The notes under the pieces were generated by a model, which saw nothing but the letters and a program-made list of their open reading frames with translations, made no database searches and had not been told where the DNA came from. A program made the position numbers and the translations under genes. Shown here piece by piece: positions 34,254 to 43,215 of a stretch of DNA of 64,000 nucleotides. The stretch covers positions 191,312 through 255,311 of the forward strand of contig JAHBVR010000005.1 of the NCBI GenBank assembly GCA_019637395.1, in the 5' to 3' direction. The stretch is from Vulcanimicrobiota bacterium. GTDB taxonomy: Bacteria; Vulcanimicrobiota; Xenobia; Xenobiales; JADMJV01. Each line of letters begins with the position of its first letter. Positions within the stretch are counted from its first letter, which is position 1.

Positions 34254-35090
34254 ATGAAAATTCTTGTGCCCTTGGACGGCAGCCGAAACTCCGAAAACAC
34301 CCTGCCGCTGGCCGGCCGCCTGGCCGAACACTGGAAGGCCGAGGTGATCGCTCTGCGAGTCCTGGACCCGACCATCGGTTCAGGAGTCGATCCGCTGGTG
34401 ATGGCAGTTTCTGAGTCGGCTTATGCCCGGATGATCCAGGAGGCTCAGGACTACCTGGACGGCCTTGCCGGGACTTACGCCGGGATTCCGCTGCGTACTA
34501 TGTACGAAGTGGGCGAGCCGGGTGCCTGCATCCAGGAAGTGACTCGAAGGGAGGAATGTAGCCTCATTTTGATGGCCACCCACGGCCATAGCGGGTTTGC
34601 GCGCTGGCTCTGGGGTAGCGTGGCTGAAGGTGTGGCTCGCCACGCCAACTGTCCCACCATGTTGGTTCGACTTGCGGAAACCCCGGTTCTCTTCCGTGAG
34701 ATTTTGATTCCTATCGACGGCTCGGAGCCCTCGTTGGAAGTGGCTCGTCACATTGGCATGTTCCTGACGCCGGAGACCAGGGTTACCTTGCTACATTGCA
34801 CCGGCGCCGGCGAGGAGCAGCAGGCGGAAGCACGCCTGCGCCAGCATGTGGATGGTAGGCCCTGGCTGAGGCTGGAATGCGTAGCCGCTCCGCCCCCGCA
34901 GGGCATCTTCGACTGGTTGGCTGAACACGACTGCGATTTGATCGCCATGTCCACCCATGGCCGGGATGGGCTGGCTCATCTATGGAATGGCAGCGTCATG
35001 GAAGAGGTCGCTCGCCAGTCCAATTGTCCGGTATTGGTCTTCCCGCCCGGCACCCTCACTTCCACAGCGAGTGGCGGAAAGAACGTATGA
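34254..35090 (+). CDS. Tandem-domain universal stress protein (UspA family)
   Basis: 278 aa, two UspA domains. The start is ATG 34254 (MKILVPLDGSRNSEN) because GGAGG at 34244-34248 is correctly spaced for it; an upstream ATG at 34242 is too close to that site. Each half ends with the nucleotide-loop region (MATHGHSGFARWLWGSV and MSTHGRDGLAHLWNGSV). The first Gly of the ATP motif G-2x-G-9x-G(S/T) is Ala and Ser in the two halves, so ATP binding may be weak. Located next to Hsp20. Confidence 0.92.
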   Translation: MKILVPLDGSRNSENTLPLAGRLAEHWKAEVIALRVLDPTIGSGVDPLVMAVSESAYARMIQEAQDYLDGLAGTYAGIPLRTMYEVGEPGACIQEVTRREECSLILMATHGHSGFARWLWGSVAEGVARHANCPTMLVRLAETPVLFREILIPIDGSEPSLEVARHIGMFLTPETRVTLLHCTGAGEEQQAEARLRQHVDGRPWLRLECVAAPPPQGIFDWLAEHDCDLIAMSTHGRDGLAHLWNGSVMEEVARQSNCPVLVFPPGTLTSTASGGKNV

Positions 35091-35093
35091 ACC

Positions 35094-35498
35094 TCAGCGA
35101 GAAGCGTGCCAGGCGGCGCCGTGGGAAGCGAGCGCTTCGCCCAGCACCGCCGGTATGAACTCGGGGACCCGGAAGGTGAGGGTGGCCACGCCCATCTGCC
35201 CTGTGCGTTCCAACAGCCAGAATATCACCAGGCAGAAAAGTCCGCCGAGTAAACCCGGCGTCCAGCCCGCTACCGGCTGGACCAACCCCAGAAACAATCC
35301 GAAAGACGTCAGCTCGTCGGGAATCAGATAAGGCGGACGGAGATTGACCACCCCCACCACCAGACACAGGCAGGTGGAGACCACGGCCAGCCAGGGTGCC
35401 GGTAGCACCCAATGACAGAGCCATCCCGCCAAAGCTCCCAAGAGGGCCATTCCGGCCAGCTTCCCGGGGCCTGGAGAGGTCCAATTCTCGTCATCCAT
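35094..35498 (-). CDS. Prepilin-peptidase-like (A24) membrane protein without catalytic aspartates
   Basis: 134 aa with about four hydrophobic segments. The segment VGVVNLRPPYLIPDELTSFG aligns well with the A24 signature (usual pattern with Asp before a basic loop, then IPD-LT), but the catalytic Asp is Asn, and the second Asp motif (GMGD) reads QMGV. Start chosen at MDDENW (ATG 35498); the frame stays open upstream inside the CDF gene. It is the last gene of the metal-efflux run, 32 nt after the CDF gene. It is shorter than typical prepilin peptidases and probably not a peptidase. Confidence 0.6.
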   Translation of the reverse strand: MDDENWTSPGPGKLAGMALLGALAGWLCHWVLPAPWLAVVSTCLCLVVGVVNLRPPYLIPDELTSFGLFLGLVQPVAGWTPGLLGGLFCLVIFWLLERTGQMGVATLTFRVPEFIPAVLGEALASHGAAWHASR

Positions 35499-35530
35499 AC
35501 CTGTGAATTTGTCAGGCTCGGGAAAATCCC

Positions 35531-36415
35531 TTAGTCTTCCAATTCGATGTCTTGAAAAGATTTGGGATCTTCGAGCGGCTCCAGATGCGTATGCAACCGG
35601 GCTCCCGGTATCAGCAGGCGAATCTCGGCCTCGATCTCTTCCAAAAGGTTGTGGCCGCGTAGCACGCTCCAGTCTCCTGGGACCAGGACATGCAGTTGGA
35701 TATAGCAACTTCGGCCCGCCTGGCGCGTTCGCAGGGCATGGAAGTCGATGCCCTGCGAACGGTAACGCGCCAACAGTTCCTCCAGCTGCGCCAGTCTCGC
35801 GTCCGGCAGGCTGACATCCAGCATGCCGTCGGCGGCGGAGCGAAGAATTCCCAGTCCCGTCCGAGTGATCCAAAGTCCGGCCAGCAAGGCGATGATAGGG
35901 TCCAACACCGGCCAGTCGGTGAGCGCGACCAGAGCCACCCCGGCGACCACCGCCGCGGAGGTATAGACGTCGCTCATCAAATGATGGGCATCGGCATGCA
36001 GGGCCACGGATTGGTGCTTTTTGGCGGCTCTGAACAGGGCCCAGGCGGTCGCCGCGTTGGCCAGCGAGGCCAGCAGGCTCAAACCCAGCCCCACTCCGAC
36101 TTCGCTCAACTGAATCGGGTGGAGAAGCCGTTGGCTCGCCGAGATAAAAATACTTCCGGCCGCCACCAGAATGAGCGCCCCTTCGACGCCGGCCGAGATA
36201 TATTCGCCTTTCTCGTGGCCAAAGGCGTGGTCGCGGTCGGGAGGCCGGGAGGCCCAGTGCAGCATGAAGACGGCCAGGGCGGCGGCCGACAGGTTGACCA
36301 GGGACTCCAGGGCGTCCGATAACAAGCCCACCGAGTTGGTCAACCGGTAAGCGCCCAACTTGATGACCAGCGTGACCAGGGCGGTGGCCACCGACAGCCA
36401 GGCATAGCCGATCAC
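35531..36415 (-). CDS. Cation diffusion facilitator (CDF) metal efflux transporter
   Basis: 294 aa. Six-helix CDF core with the metal-site residues HADAHHLMSDV (site A on helix V) and SDALESLVNLSAAAL (helix II), the HAFGHEKGEYI loop, and a C-terminal cytoplasmic dimerisation domain. Exports Zn, Co or similar divalent ions by proton antiport; helix II reads SDALE and helix V HxxxD, which is closer to Zn/Fe types, but metal specificity cannot be settled here. The start overlaps the RND gene stop by 4 nt, so it is co-expressed with the pump. Confidence 0.93.
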   Translation of the reverse strand: MIGYAWLSVATALVTLVIKLGAYRLTNSVGLLSDALESLVNLSAAALAVFMLHWASRPPDRDHAFGHEKGEYISAGVEGALILVAAGSIFISASQRLLHPIQLSEVGVGLGLSLLASLANAATAWALFRAAKKHQSVALHADAHHLMSDVYTSAAVVAGVALVALTDWPVLDPIIALLAGLWITRTGLGILRSAADGMLDVSLPDARLAQLEELLARYRSQGIDFHALRTRQAGRSCYIQLHVLVPGDWSVLRGHNLLEEIEAEIRLLIPGARLHTHLEPLEDPKSFQDIELED

Positions 36416-39400
36416 GAAGTGGCCTCGGGCGTGGCGAAAAGATCTAGAAGAACCGGTAGAAAGAGTAAGGTGAGGGCGCTGGAGCTGAGCAGGCCGCCGA
36501 TGACGACCGTGGCCAGCGGGCGTTGCACCTCAGCCCCCGCACCGGTCGAAAGCGCCATCGGCAGAAAGCCGAAGGCGGCCACGCAGGCGGTCATGAGCAC
36601 CGGACGGAAGCGCAGGACAGCACCGTTTAAGGCGGCTTCGCGCAAGCAGAGGCCCTGGCGGCGCAGTTGCTCGATGAAGGTCAGCATGACCACGCCATTG
36701 AGCACGGCGACCCCGGCCAGAGCCACAAAGCCTACCGCCGCCGAAATGGAGAAATTCATGCCGCGTATCCAAAGGGATAGCAAGCCCCCGGTCATGGCCA
36801 GAGGGATGCTGGTGAAGACGAGAGCGGCCAGGCGTACCTGCCCGAAGGTCCAGTAGAGCAGTCCGAAAACCATGGCGAAAGTGAGCGGCACCACCATGGC
36901 CAGCCGGGCGCGGCCGGACTGAAGCTTTTCATAGGTGCCCGCGTAGCGCAAATAATAGCCGACCGGCAGGCGCAACCGGGCGTCGAGGCGTTGCCGGACT
37001 TCCTGCACAAAACTTCCCAGGTCACGGCCGCGCACGTTGGCCTGCACCACGATACGGCGTTTGCCGCCTTCGCGGGAGACTTGCACCGGTCCCAGCAGAT
37101 CGCGCAGAACCGCCAGTTGACTCAGAGGAACATGTTCGCCGCGTGAATTGGTGATGAGCAGCTTGCCGATGATTTCCGGATCGCTTCGCAGCTTCTCGGG
37201 CAGACGCACCACGATGTCCATGCGCTGGTTGCCGTCGTTCAGACTGCTGATCGGCTGGCAGCCGACGGCCGACTCGACCACCCGATTGATATCCCGCACG
37301 CTCACGCCATATTGGGCCAGGCGGGCGCGGTCGACTTCGATCTGGAGCTGGCGCAGGCCCTGGGTCATCTCGATATTGACGTCGGCGGCGCCGGGAATCT
37401 CCTTGAGGATAGCGGCCAGATGGCGGGCCTGGCGCTGCAGTTCCTGGTGATCGTCGCCGAAGATCTTGAGGCCCAGGTCGGCGCGAATCCCCACTCCTTC
37501 GATCAGCTCCATCATGCGCATTTTGATGGGTTGGGTGAAGCTGACGTCCATGCCCGGGCGGTTGGAGAAGACTTTGCGCAGGCGGGCGACCACTTCGTCC
37601 TGCGAGGCTGCGGGCAGCAGGTCGACGAGCACATCGGTCTGGCAGGTGAGCATCGGATCGGTGGCGATTTCCGGACGCCCGATACGAGTCACCACCCGTT
37701 GCACCAGTCCCTGGCACTGCTGATGGACCAGCCGTTCGGCCGCGCCGGAGAGGCGGATGGATTCTTCCAGATTGATCCCGGGCGGATAGGTGATTTGCAT
37801 GGCCACTGATCCTTCCGCTAGTTCCGGAATGAATTCGGTGCCCAGCCGGGAGAAGATCAGCAGGCCGAGAGCGGCCAGTACGATGGCCACTCCGGCTACG
37901 GCTCGTTTCCAATCCATCAGAAAGAGCAGGGTTCGCCGATAAAGCGGCAGCAAACGTAGAAACAGAGGATGTTCGGGTTCGGGCCCGGCCTTGAGAAAGT
38001 AGGCGCACAGAGCCGGAATGACGGTCAGGGTGCAGAGCATGGCCCCGGCCAGGGCCAAAATTACGGTCCAACCCATCGGTCGGAACATCTTGCCTTCCAG
38101 ACCGGCCAGGGCCAGAATGGGCACATAGCTGGCCAGGATGAGGATTTCGCCGAACTGAGTGGCCTGACGCACTTCCACGGCGGCTGACGCGATCACTTCC
38201 AGCCGTTCTTCCTCACTGTGGATGGTGCCTTCAGACAGGCGGCGCACGCAGTTTTCCACCATGATGACGGCACCGTCCACGATGATGCCGAAGTCGATAG
38301 CCCCCAGGCTCATCAGGTTGGCCGAGATGCCGAAATAGCCCATGCCGCACATGGCGAAAAGCATGGCCAGCGGGATGACGCAACTTACGATGAGACCTGC
38401 GCGAAGCTGCAACAGGAAGGCGAAGAGCAGGCCGACCACCAGCAGGCCCCCTTCGAGCAGATTGCGGCCGGCGGTGTGAAGCGTGGCGCTGATGAGGCGG
38501 CCGCGGTCGAGAAAGGGCTCGAGATGGCTTCCGGGAGGCAGGGATTTTTCGATCTCGGGCAGGCGCTTTTTGACCGCTTCCACTACCTGGTTGCCATTTT
38601 CGCCGAGGAGCAGCAGGCAGATGGCATAGACTTCCTCGCCCTGGCCGTCCTGGGTGATGGCCCCCTGGCGGATCATGGGGCCGAGCCCGACCGTGCCCAC
38701 CGCCGCCAGTTGCAAGGTGGGAGAAAGGCTGATGGCTTCTAGCTCTTCGGGGCTCTTGAGCATGCCGGCCACCTGCACCACCTGCTGCTGGCTGCCCTGG
38801 CGGATGAAGGCACCGCCGCCGTTGGCGTTGTTGTCCTGAACAGCGCGCACCACCTCGTCCAGCGAGAGGTTGTGGTATTCGAGTTGGCGCGGGTCGAGGG
38901 AGACTTGAATTTGGCGGGCCTGACCGCCCCAGACGTTGACGTCGGCCAGTCCGGACACGCCGCGCAGTTGCGGCCGGACCACCCAGTCCATCAGACGGCG
39001 GCGCTCCATCAGGGAGAGCTGAGGATTGGCCAGGCGCAGATAAAGGATTTCGCCCAGGCCGGTGCTGACCGGCGCCATTTCCGTCTTGACTCCGTCGGGC
39101 AGCATTTCGGAAGCCTGAGCCAGGCGTTCCGCCACCCACTGGCGAGCCAGATAGATCTCGGTATCGTCGCGGAAAACCACCGTCAGTTGAGATAGCCCGA
39201 ACTGCGAAAGGGAGCGGATTTCTTGGAGATGGGGGAGGCCGGCCAAAGACATTTCCAGAGGGAAAGTAACCCGCCTTTCCATTTCTTCCGCTCCCAAGGA
39301 GGGCGCCAGGGCGTTGATCTGGACCTGGCGGTTGGTGACGTCGGGAACGGCGTCAATGCTGAGCAAGCTGGCGCGGTAGAGGCCCAGCGCCAAAAAAAGG

Positions 39401-39462
39401 GCGGTGAAGGCCAGCACCAGGCCACGCCGGCGGATGGAGAGGCGCAGGATGGAGGCAATCAT
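36412..39462 (-). CDS. Heavy-metal RND efflux pump (CusA/CzcA family)
   Basis: 1016 aa, HME-RND family. The N-terminus (IDAVPDVTNRQVQINALAPS) is diagnostic of CusA/CzcA proteins. TM4 reads GAIDFGIIVDGAVIMVEN, with the acidic residues of the proton path typical of the Czc/Cnr type rather than the Cus type. It moves divalent metal from the periplasm or cytoplasm to outside with the adaptor and an outer-membrane channel. It is coupled by 4-nt overlaps to the adaptor and the CDF gene. No CzcC/CusC gene is adjacent, so a TolC-family channel encoded elsewhere must serve it. Confidence 0.95.
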   Translation of the reverse strand: MIASILRLSIRRRGLVLAFTALFLALGLYRASLLSIDAVPDVTNRQVQINALAPSLGAEEMERRVTFPLEMSLAGLPHLQEIRSLSQFGLSQLTVVFRDDTEIYLARQWVAERLAQASEMLPDGVKTEMAPVSTGLGEILYLRLANPQLSLMERRRLMDWVVRPQLRGVSGLADVNVWGGQARQIQVSLDPRQLEYHNLSLDEVVRAVQDNNANGGGAFIRQGSQQQVVQVAGMLKSPEELEAISLSPTLQLAAVGTVGLGPMIRQGAITQDGQGEEVYAICLLLLGENGNQVVEAVKKRLPEIEKSLPPGSHLEPFLDRGRLISATLHTAGRNLLEGGLLVVGLLFAFLLQLRAGLIVSCVIPLAMLFAMCGMGYFGISANLMSLGAIDFGIIVDGAVIMVENCVRRLSEGTIHSEEERLEVIASAAVEVRQATQFGEILILASYVPILALAGLEGKMFRPMGWTVILALAGAMLCTLTVIPALCAYFLKAGPEPEHPLFLRLLPLYRRTLLFLMDWKRAVAGVAIVLAALGLLIFSRLGTEFIPELAEGSVAMQITYPPGINLEESIRLSGAAERLVHQQCQGLVQRVVTRIGRPEIATDPMLTCQTDVLVDLLPAASQDEVVARLRKVFSNRPGMDVSFTQPIKMRMMELIEGVGIRADLGLKIFGDDHQELQRQARHLAAILKEIPGAADVNIEMTQGLRQLQIEVDRARLAQYGVSVRDINRVVESAVGCQPISSLNDGNQRMDIVVRLPEKLRSDPEIIGKLLITNSRGEHVPLSQLAVLRDLLGPVQVSREGGKRRIVVQANVRGRDLGSFVQEVRQRLDARLRLPVGYYLRYAGTYEKLQSGRARLAMVVPLTFAMVFGLLYWTFGQVRLAALVFTSIPLAMTGGLLSLWIRGMNFSISAAVGFVALAGVAVLNGVVMLTFIEQLRRQGLCLREAALNGAVLRFRPVLMTACVAAFGFLPMALSTGAGAEVQRPLATVVIGGLLSSSALTLLFLPVLLDLFATPEATS

Positions 39463-40793
39463 CTGGACTCCCCCAACAGATCGGCGCCGGCCGTGACCAC
39501 CGCTTCGCCGGGCTGCAGGCCTTGCTTGACTTCGATCCAGTCCTGGCGGCGCAGGCCCAGGATCACCTGGCGGGCTTCGTATTTGTCCCCATTGCCTACG
39601 AAGATGCGATTCTCGCCCAGGAGGGCGGCGGGCGGGATGGTCACGGCCTGATGGGGAGCCGATAGGGCCAGGCGGACCCGGGCGGCCATGCCCACTTTGA
39701 GCAGCAACTCGGGATTGTCCACCACCACCCGGCAGCGCAAAGCCCGCGAAGGGAGCTCCACCTGCGGGGGGAGGTAGGAGAGATGGCCGGTAAAGCGATG
39801 GCCGGGCAGGGCTTCGACTTCCACCTGGACGGTCTGGCCCAGGCGCACCCGGGCCTGGTCCTGTTCGTGCACATAAATCCAGAGCCAGAGTCTTCCCGGA
39901 TCGAGGATTTCGAAGAGGGCCTGATCGGCTGTGACGGCCTGGCCGAGGGAGGCCTGACTGCTGACCACGGTGCCGGCGCGCGAGGCTTTGAGCCAGAGAC
40001 CGTCTTGTTGGCTGTCGGGGTCGAGGCCCAGGTCGTGCAGGATTTCGGCGCTGTGGGCCACTTCTTCGCGGGCCAGAGCCAGTTCGTTTTCCGCTTCCAG
40101 GATGCGCGGGGCCGAGAGCGAGCCGCTGGCGGCCAGGCGTTCTTCGCGGCGGCGGTGCTGCCGGGCTACCTCCAGTTGGCGCTGGCTCTGGCGCACCCGG
40201 CTCTGGCTCTGCTCATAGGCGGCTTCGGCTTCCTCCAGTTCTTGCTGGCTGGCAATCCCGTGGCCATAGAGATCGCGGGCGCGCTCCAATTTCTTGCGGG
40301 TCAGTTGCTGGTGGCTGTGACTGATCTCCAGTTCGCTGGTGGCGCTGGATAGTTCGTTGCGGGCTTCTTCCACGGGCCGCAGAGCGGTGTCACCCAGGCG
40401 ATAGAGTTGGCGGCGCTGCTCCAGGGTGCGTTGGGCCAACTGCAGACGCAGCAGAGCATCCTGGTGAGCGGCCCGGGCCCGGGTTAAATCAGGGCTGTTC
40501 AGGCGAGCCAGGGGTTGGCCGGCCTGGACCTGCTGGCCGGCATGGACGAGAATTTCCGTGAGCCGGCCGGCGGCGGGCGCGCCCACCTGGCCCTGGCGGG
40601 CCGGGTCGGCGCTGATATTGCCGGCGGCGATCAGTTCATCCTGAACCGAGCGCAGCACGGCCGGACTGGTGCGGATTTCCTCCAGCAAAGGTGGGGGCGG
40701 GGCGGCGTTGGGACGGGCCGGCGCGCAGGCTGCGCACAGGCAGGCCAGACCCAGAAGCGCTGCCGCTCTCGCCAGGCGAGAAACGAAAAGCAT
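39459..40793 (-). CDS. CusB/CzcB-type periplasmic adaptor lipoprotein
   Basis: 444 aa. Signal with lipobox-like LCAACAP, so probably membrane-anchored by a lipid. Lipoyl half (GRLTEILVHAGQQVQAGQP), long coiled-coil hairpin (about 120-260), beta-barrel domain and a C-terminal membrane-proximal domain. GAGGAGG is 6 nt before the ATG. First gene of the coupled trio with the RND pump and CDF transporter. Confidence 0.93.
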   Translation of the reverse strand: MLFVSRLARAAALLGLACLCAACAPARPNAAPPPPLLEEIRTSPAVLRSVQDELIAAGNISADPARQGQVGAPAAGRLTEILVHAGQQVQAGQPLARLNSPDLTRARAAHQDALLRLQLAQRTLEQRRQLYRLGDTALRPVEEARNELSSATSELEISHSHQQLTRKKLERARDLYGHGIASQQELEEAEAAYEQSQSRVRQSQRQLEVARQHRRREERLAASGSLSAPRILEAENELALAREEVAHSAEILHDLGLDPDSQQDGLWLKASRAGTVVSSQASLGQAVTADQALFEILDPGRLWLWIYVHEQDQARVRLGQTVQVEVEALPGHRFTGHLSYLPPQVELPSRALRCRVVVDNPELLLKVGMAARVRLALSAPHQAVTIPPAALLGENRIFVGNGDKYEARQVILGLRRQDWIEVKQGLQPGEAVVTAGADLLGESR

Positions 40794-40825
40794 GGGACCT
40801 CCTCAATTGGTTCGGGCGGTAGGTT

Positions 40826-41155
40826 TCAGACCGCTTGAGGAGGGGGGCGTTTCGACAGGGGGCTCTGGCGGGTGACCAGGGCGAAGTCGGCGGTCAGGGC
40901 CGGCGGGCGCTGCATCGGAACAGGCACGCTGACCGCTTGCGGGGCGGGCGGAAGGCAAATTACGATAAGCACCGGAGGACCGGTCCAGAGCGGCTGTTCC
41001 AGCTCAAAGTGGGCGAAGGTGTTGTCGTTGCTTTCCAGCAGGGACTGGCAGTGGGCTGGATTGCTCAGGGCGCAATCCAGATCGATCATCTTGCAATAGA
41101 CGCAGGCCATCAAACAAACGATGGCCAGAAGGCGCAGCCAGCCGGGAAACTTCAT
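40826..41155 (-). CDS. Small exported protein preceding the metal pump
   Basis: 109 aa. Signal peptide or single helix (WLRLLAIVCLMACVYC), then a short soluble stretch with Cys residues (DCALSNPAHCQS) and a Pro-rich end. No family recognised. It lies 32 nt before the adaptor gene and 22 nt after the FAD protein gene in the same orientation, so it is probably part of the same transcript. Position suggests a periplasmic accessory for metal handling; no direct evidence. Confidence 0.6.
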   Translation of the reverse strand: MKFPGWLRLLAIVCLMACVYCKMIDLDCALSNPAHCQSLLESNDNTFAHFELEQPLWTGPPVLIVICLPPAPQAVSVPVPMQRPPALTADFALVTRQSPLSKRPPPQAV

Positions 41156-41177
41156 TGGGTATGGTTTACGCCCGAAG

Positions 41178-42461
41178 TTACCGGTCTCCTCCGCAAAGAA
41201 TGCCTGCGGCCACCCGGACGGCCTGCTCGCGGATTTCCGGCACAGCGATGGTTTCGCCCAGAGTCCCCTTCAGCAGCGGGCCCAGGGTGAAGATATTGGA
41301 GCTGGCCTGACCATCCGAATCGAGCAGGCGAAAATCGCTATTGGTGGCCAGGCCGAGCTGGCTCGGGTTCAGGCTACCCAGGCCCCGGTGCAGAAGATCG
41401 GCCAGCAAGGGACTGTCCACCTGCTTCAGGTTGCCGCTGGGTCCGGTGCAATTGATGACCCGATCTACCTCCAACTGGCCTCCCGCATACGACACGCGCA
41501 CGCGGTTCTGGACTTGCTGGAACTGGTGCAGGCGGCCAGCTAAGAAATGCAGATTCTGCAACCGGCTCAGATGGTCGCTGACTTCCCAGGGTATTTGGTG
41601 GCGATGGTTGTCCCAAAGGGAACCGAGATGCCTGCGAAAGCGCATCTTTTCGGGCTCGCTCAAGCCTTGCCAGATGGGATTGGTGGCCGCCCGCAAGGAG
41701 GCGATGGTGAAGCGCCAATCGCCCGTGCGGCGGACTTCCGCTCGAAACTGGCGGAGCAGGGACAGGCTCCCCTGACTGGGGTCGAGCCTGATGGCCTGCT
41801 CGGGAGAAAGCCGGAGCGGCGGGTTGGGATGAGCCTTCGGCCTCAATCCATGACGAGAGATCGCATAAATTTCCCGAGTGGACTCGGCCAGCTCGAGAAC
41901 CTTGTCCACGGCGGTAAGGCCGGTTCCGATCAGGAGGACACTCTGGACCGGAGGGCGGGCCGTGCTATCCCAGGGATCTTGCTGGAAGTAGGAGGAGTCG
42001 TAAAAGCCCGAATCGCACGGTATTTTGAGGCGCTGTGGGGGGAAGTTTCCCAGGGCTAAAACCAGGTGGTCCCAGGCCAGGGTCTGGCCGTCGTCCAGGT
42101 AGAGTTGACCGGTCTCGACACGAACGGCCTCGGCGGAAACGACCTCCAGCCGGTCCCGCCTGGCCGTGAACTGCTCCTTCAGGTATTCGCCATAAAGGCA
42201 ACGCGGAACAAAGGCGTCTTCGCGGAAACCTCGGGCGACAGCCCAGGTTTTGAAGTGGTCCGGCTCATCCGGATAGGCGCTCATCCCGAAGGCCGGCACA
42301 TTCAAGAGATGCCCCGGGAAAGCCGTGGAGTAGGCCGCCCCCTGAGCCACAACCGGCCGTTTCTCCACCAGCACCACTCGCCCGGCATAGTCCTGGCGGA
42401 CAAGATTCACCGCCACCATGAGGCCGCTGAATCCGCTGCCCACAATTACTGTAGTTTTCAT
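41178..42461 (-). CDS. FAD/NAD(P)-binding oxidoreductase-like protein
   Basis: 427 aa from the ATG at 42461, which has AAGGAG 8 nt upstream and begins the dinucleotide-binding strand KTTVIVGSGFSGLMVAVNL. The GxGxxG fold, the segment HLLNVPAFGMSAYPDEP and a second Rossmann motif (SVLLIGTGLTAVDKV) resemble the NAD_binding_9 (FAD-NAD(P)-binding) family whose substrates are mostly unknown. It diverges from the Fe-S-type regulator and may be its direct target, the first gene of the leftward metal-efflux run. Confidence 0.85.
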   Translation of the reverse strand: MKTTVIVGSGFSGLMVAVNLVRQDYAGRVVLVEKRPVVAQGAAYSTAFPGHLLNVPAFGMSAYPDEPDHFKTWAVARGFREDAFVPRCLYGEYLKEQFTARRDRLEVVSAEAVRVETGQLYLDDGQTLAWDHLVLALGNFPPQRLKIPCDSGFYDSSYFQQDPWDSTARPPVQSVLLIGTGLTAVDKVLELAESTREIYAISRHGLRPKAHPNPPLRLSPEQAIRLDPSQGSLSLLRQFRAEVRRTGDWRFTIASLRAATNPIWQGLSEPEKMRFRRHLGSLWDNHRHQIPWEVSDHLSRLQNLHFLAGRLHQFQQVQNRVRVSYAGGQLEVDRVINCTGPSGNLKQVDSPLLADLLHRGLGSLNPSQLGLATNSDFRLLDSDGQASSNIFTLGPLLKGTLGETIAVPEIREQAVRVAAGILCGGDR

Positions 42462-42522
42462 CCCTGACTCCTTCGCAAAGGCCATCCACTACCGAATGAG
42501 AAGGGATAAGACCTTCATGAGT

Positions 42523-42552
42523 AACTTTGTTAATAAAAATATTGACAAAGTT
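42523..42552. promoter_or_regulatory. Inverted repeat in the divergent promoter of the regulator
   Basis: AACTTTGT (42523-42530) and ACAAAGTT (42545-42552) form a perfect 8-bp inverted repeat around an AT-rich 14-nt spacer. TTGACA (42542-42547) lies in the right arm and TCTATG follows after 17 nt, a plausible rightward promoter. This is by far the most AT-rich patch nearby. Probable operator of the SufR-like regulator for both directions. Confidence 0.6.
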
Positions 42553-42567
42553 GTCGGATGTGCTTCT

Positions 42568-43212
42568 ATGGAAGACAGGACCATGCTTGAAAGCTTTGGC
42601 AAGACTCAACAGAAGCTGTTGAACGAATTGAATCGAGAATCCGAAGGGCTTACCATCGAGGAGTTGGCGGATGTGCTGGCCATCTCCGGCAACGCGGTGC
42701 GCCAGCACCTGATGGCTTTGGAGAAGAGTGGACTGGTGAGTCCGGGCCGGGTGATGAAGACGCGTGGCCGCCCCGGCCAGTCATTCCAGTTGACACCGCG
42801 AGGCCGCGAACTCTTTCCGCGCCAGTATTCGTGGTTCGCGGAGCTGCTTCTCAGCGCGATTCAGGGAGAGAAGGGGAGCCAGGGACTTTCTCAGTTGCTG
42901 GAAACCCTCGGGGCGTCCGTCTCGAATGCTTACGCCGCGGAACTGGCCGCGCTCTCACCCGAGAGCCGCTCCCAGCGGATCGCTCAGTTGATGACGGAGT
43001 TGGGCTATGAAGCTCAGGTTGAAGGCCAGGAGATCGTCGCCAGCAACTGCGTTTTTCACCACCTGGCGGAACGCTTCCCCGAGGTCTGTCAGTTTGACCT
43101 GGCTCTGTTGCAACGGCTATCGGGTAAGCCGGTGGATCATCTGGAATGTATGGTCCGAGGCGGCAAAGTGTGCCGATTCGCTTTCGGCCCGAAGTCCCCC
43201 GGGCAGGGATAG
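42568..43212 (+). CDS. SufR-like Fe-S/metal-sensing winged-helix regulator
   Basis: 214 aa from ATG 42568; 42583 is the other possible start, while 42517 would place the operator inside the gene. Winged helix at about 10-65: TQQKLLNELNRESEGLTIEE, then LAISGNAVRQHLMALEKSGL. The C-terminal sensor keeps four cysteines (ASNCVFHH, EVCQFD, LECMVRG, GKVCRFAF), like the SufR/DeoR-type proteins that bind a [4Fe-4S] or [2Fe-2S] cluster. It is 3 nt before the P-type ATPase gene, so it leads an operon with that gene and dabA. Confidence 0.85.
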   Translation: MEDRTMLESFGKTQQKLLNELNRESEGLTIEELADVLAISGNAVRQHLMALEKSGLVSPGRVMKTRGRPGQSFQLTPRGRELFPRQYSWFAELLLSAIQGEKGSQGLSQLLETLGASVSNAYAAELAALSPESRSQRIAQLMTELGYEAQVEGQEIVASNCVFHHLAERFPEVCQFDLALLQRLSGKPVDHLECMVRGGKVCRFAFGPKSPGQG

Positions 43213-43215
43213 TCC

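Noticed and set aside
42418-42567. Upstream extension of the SufR-like regulator
   Set aside because: Would place the AT-rich promoter and inverted repeat inside the gene, and family members start near the winged helix.
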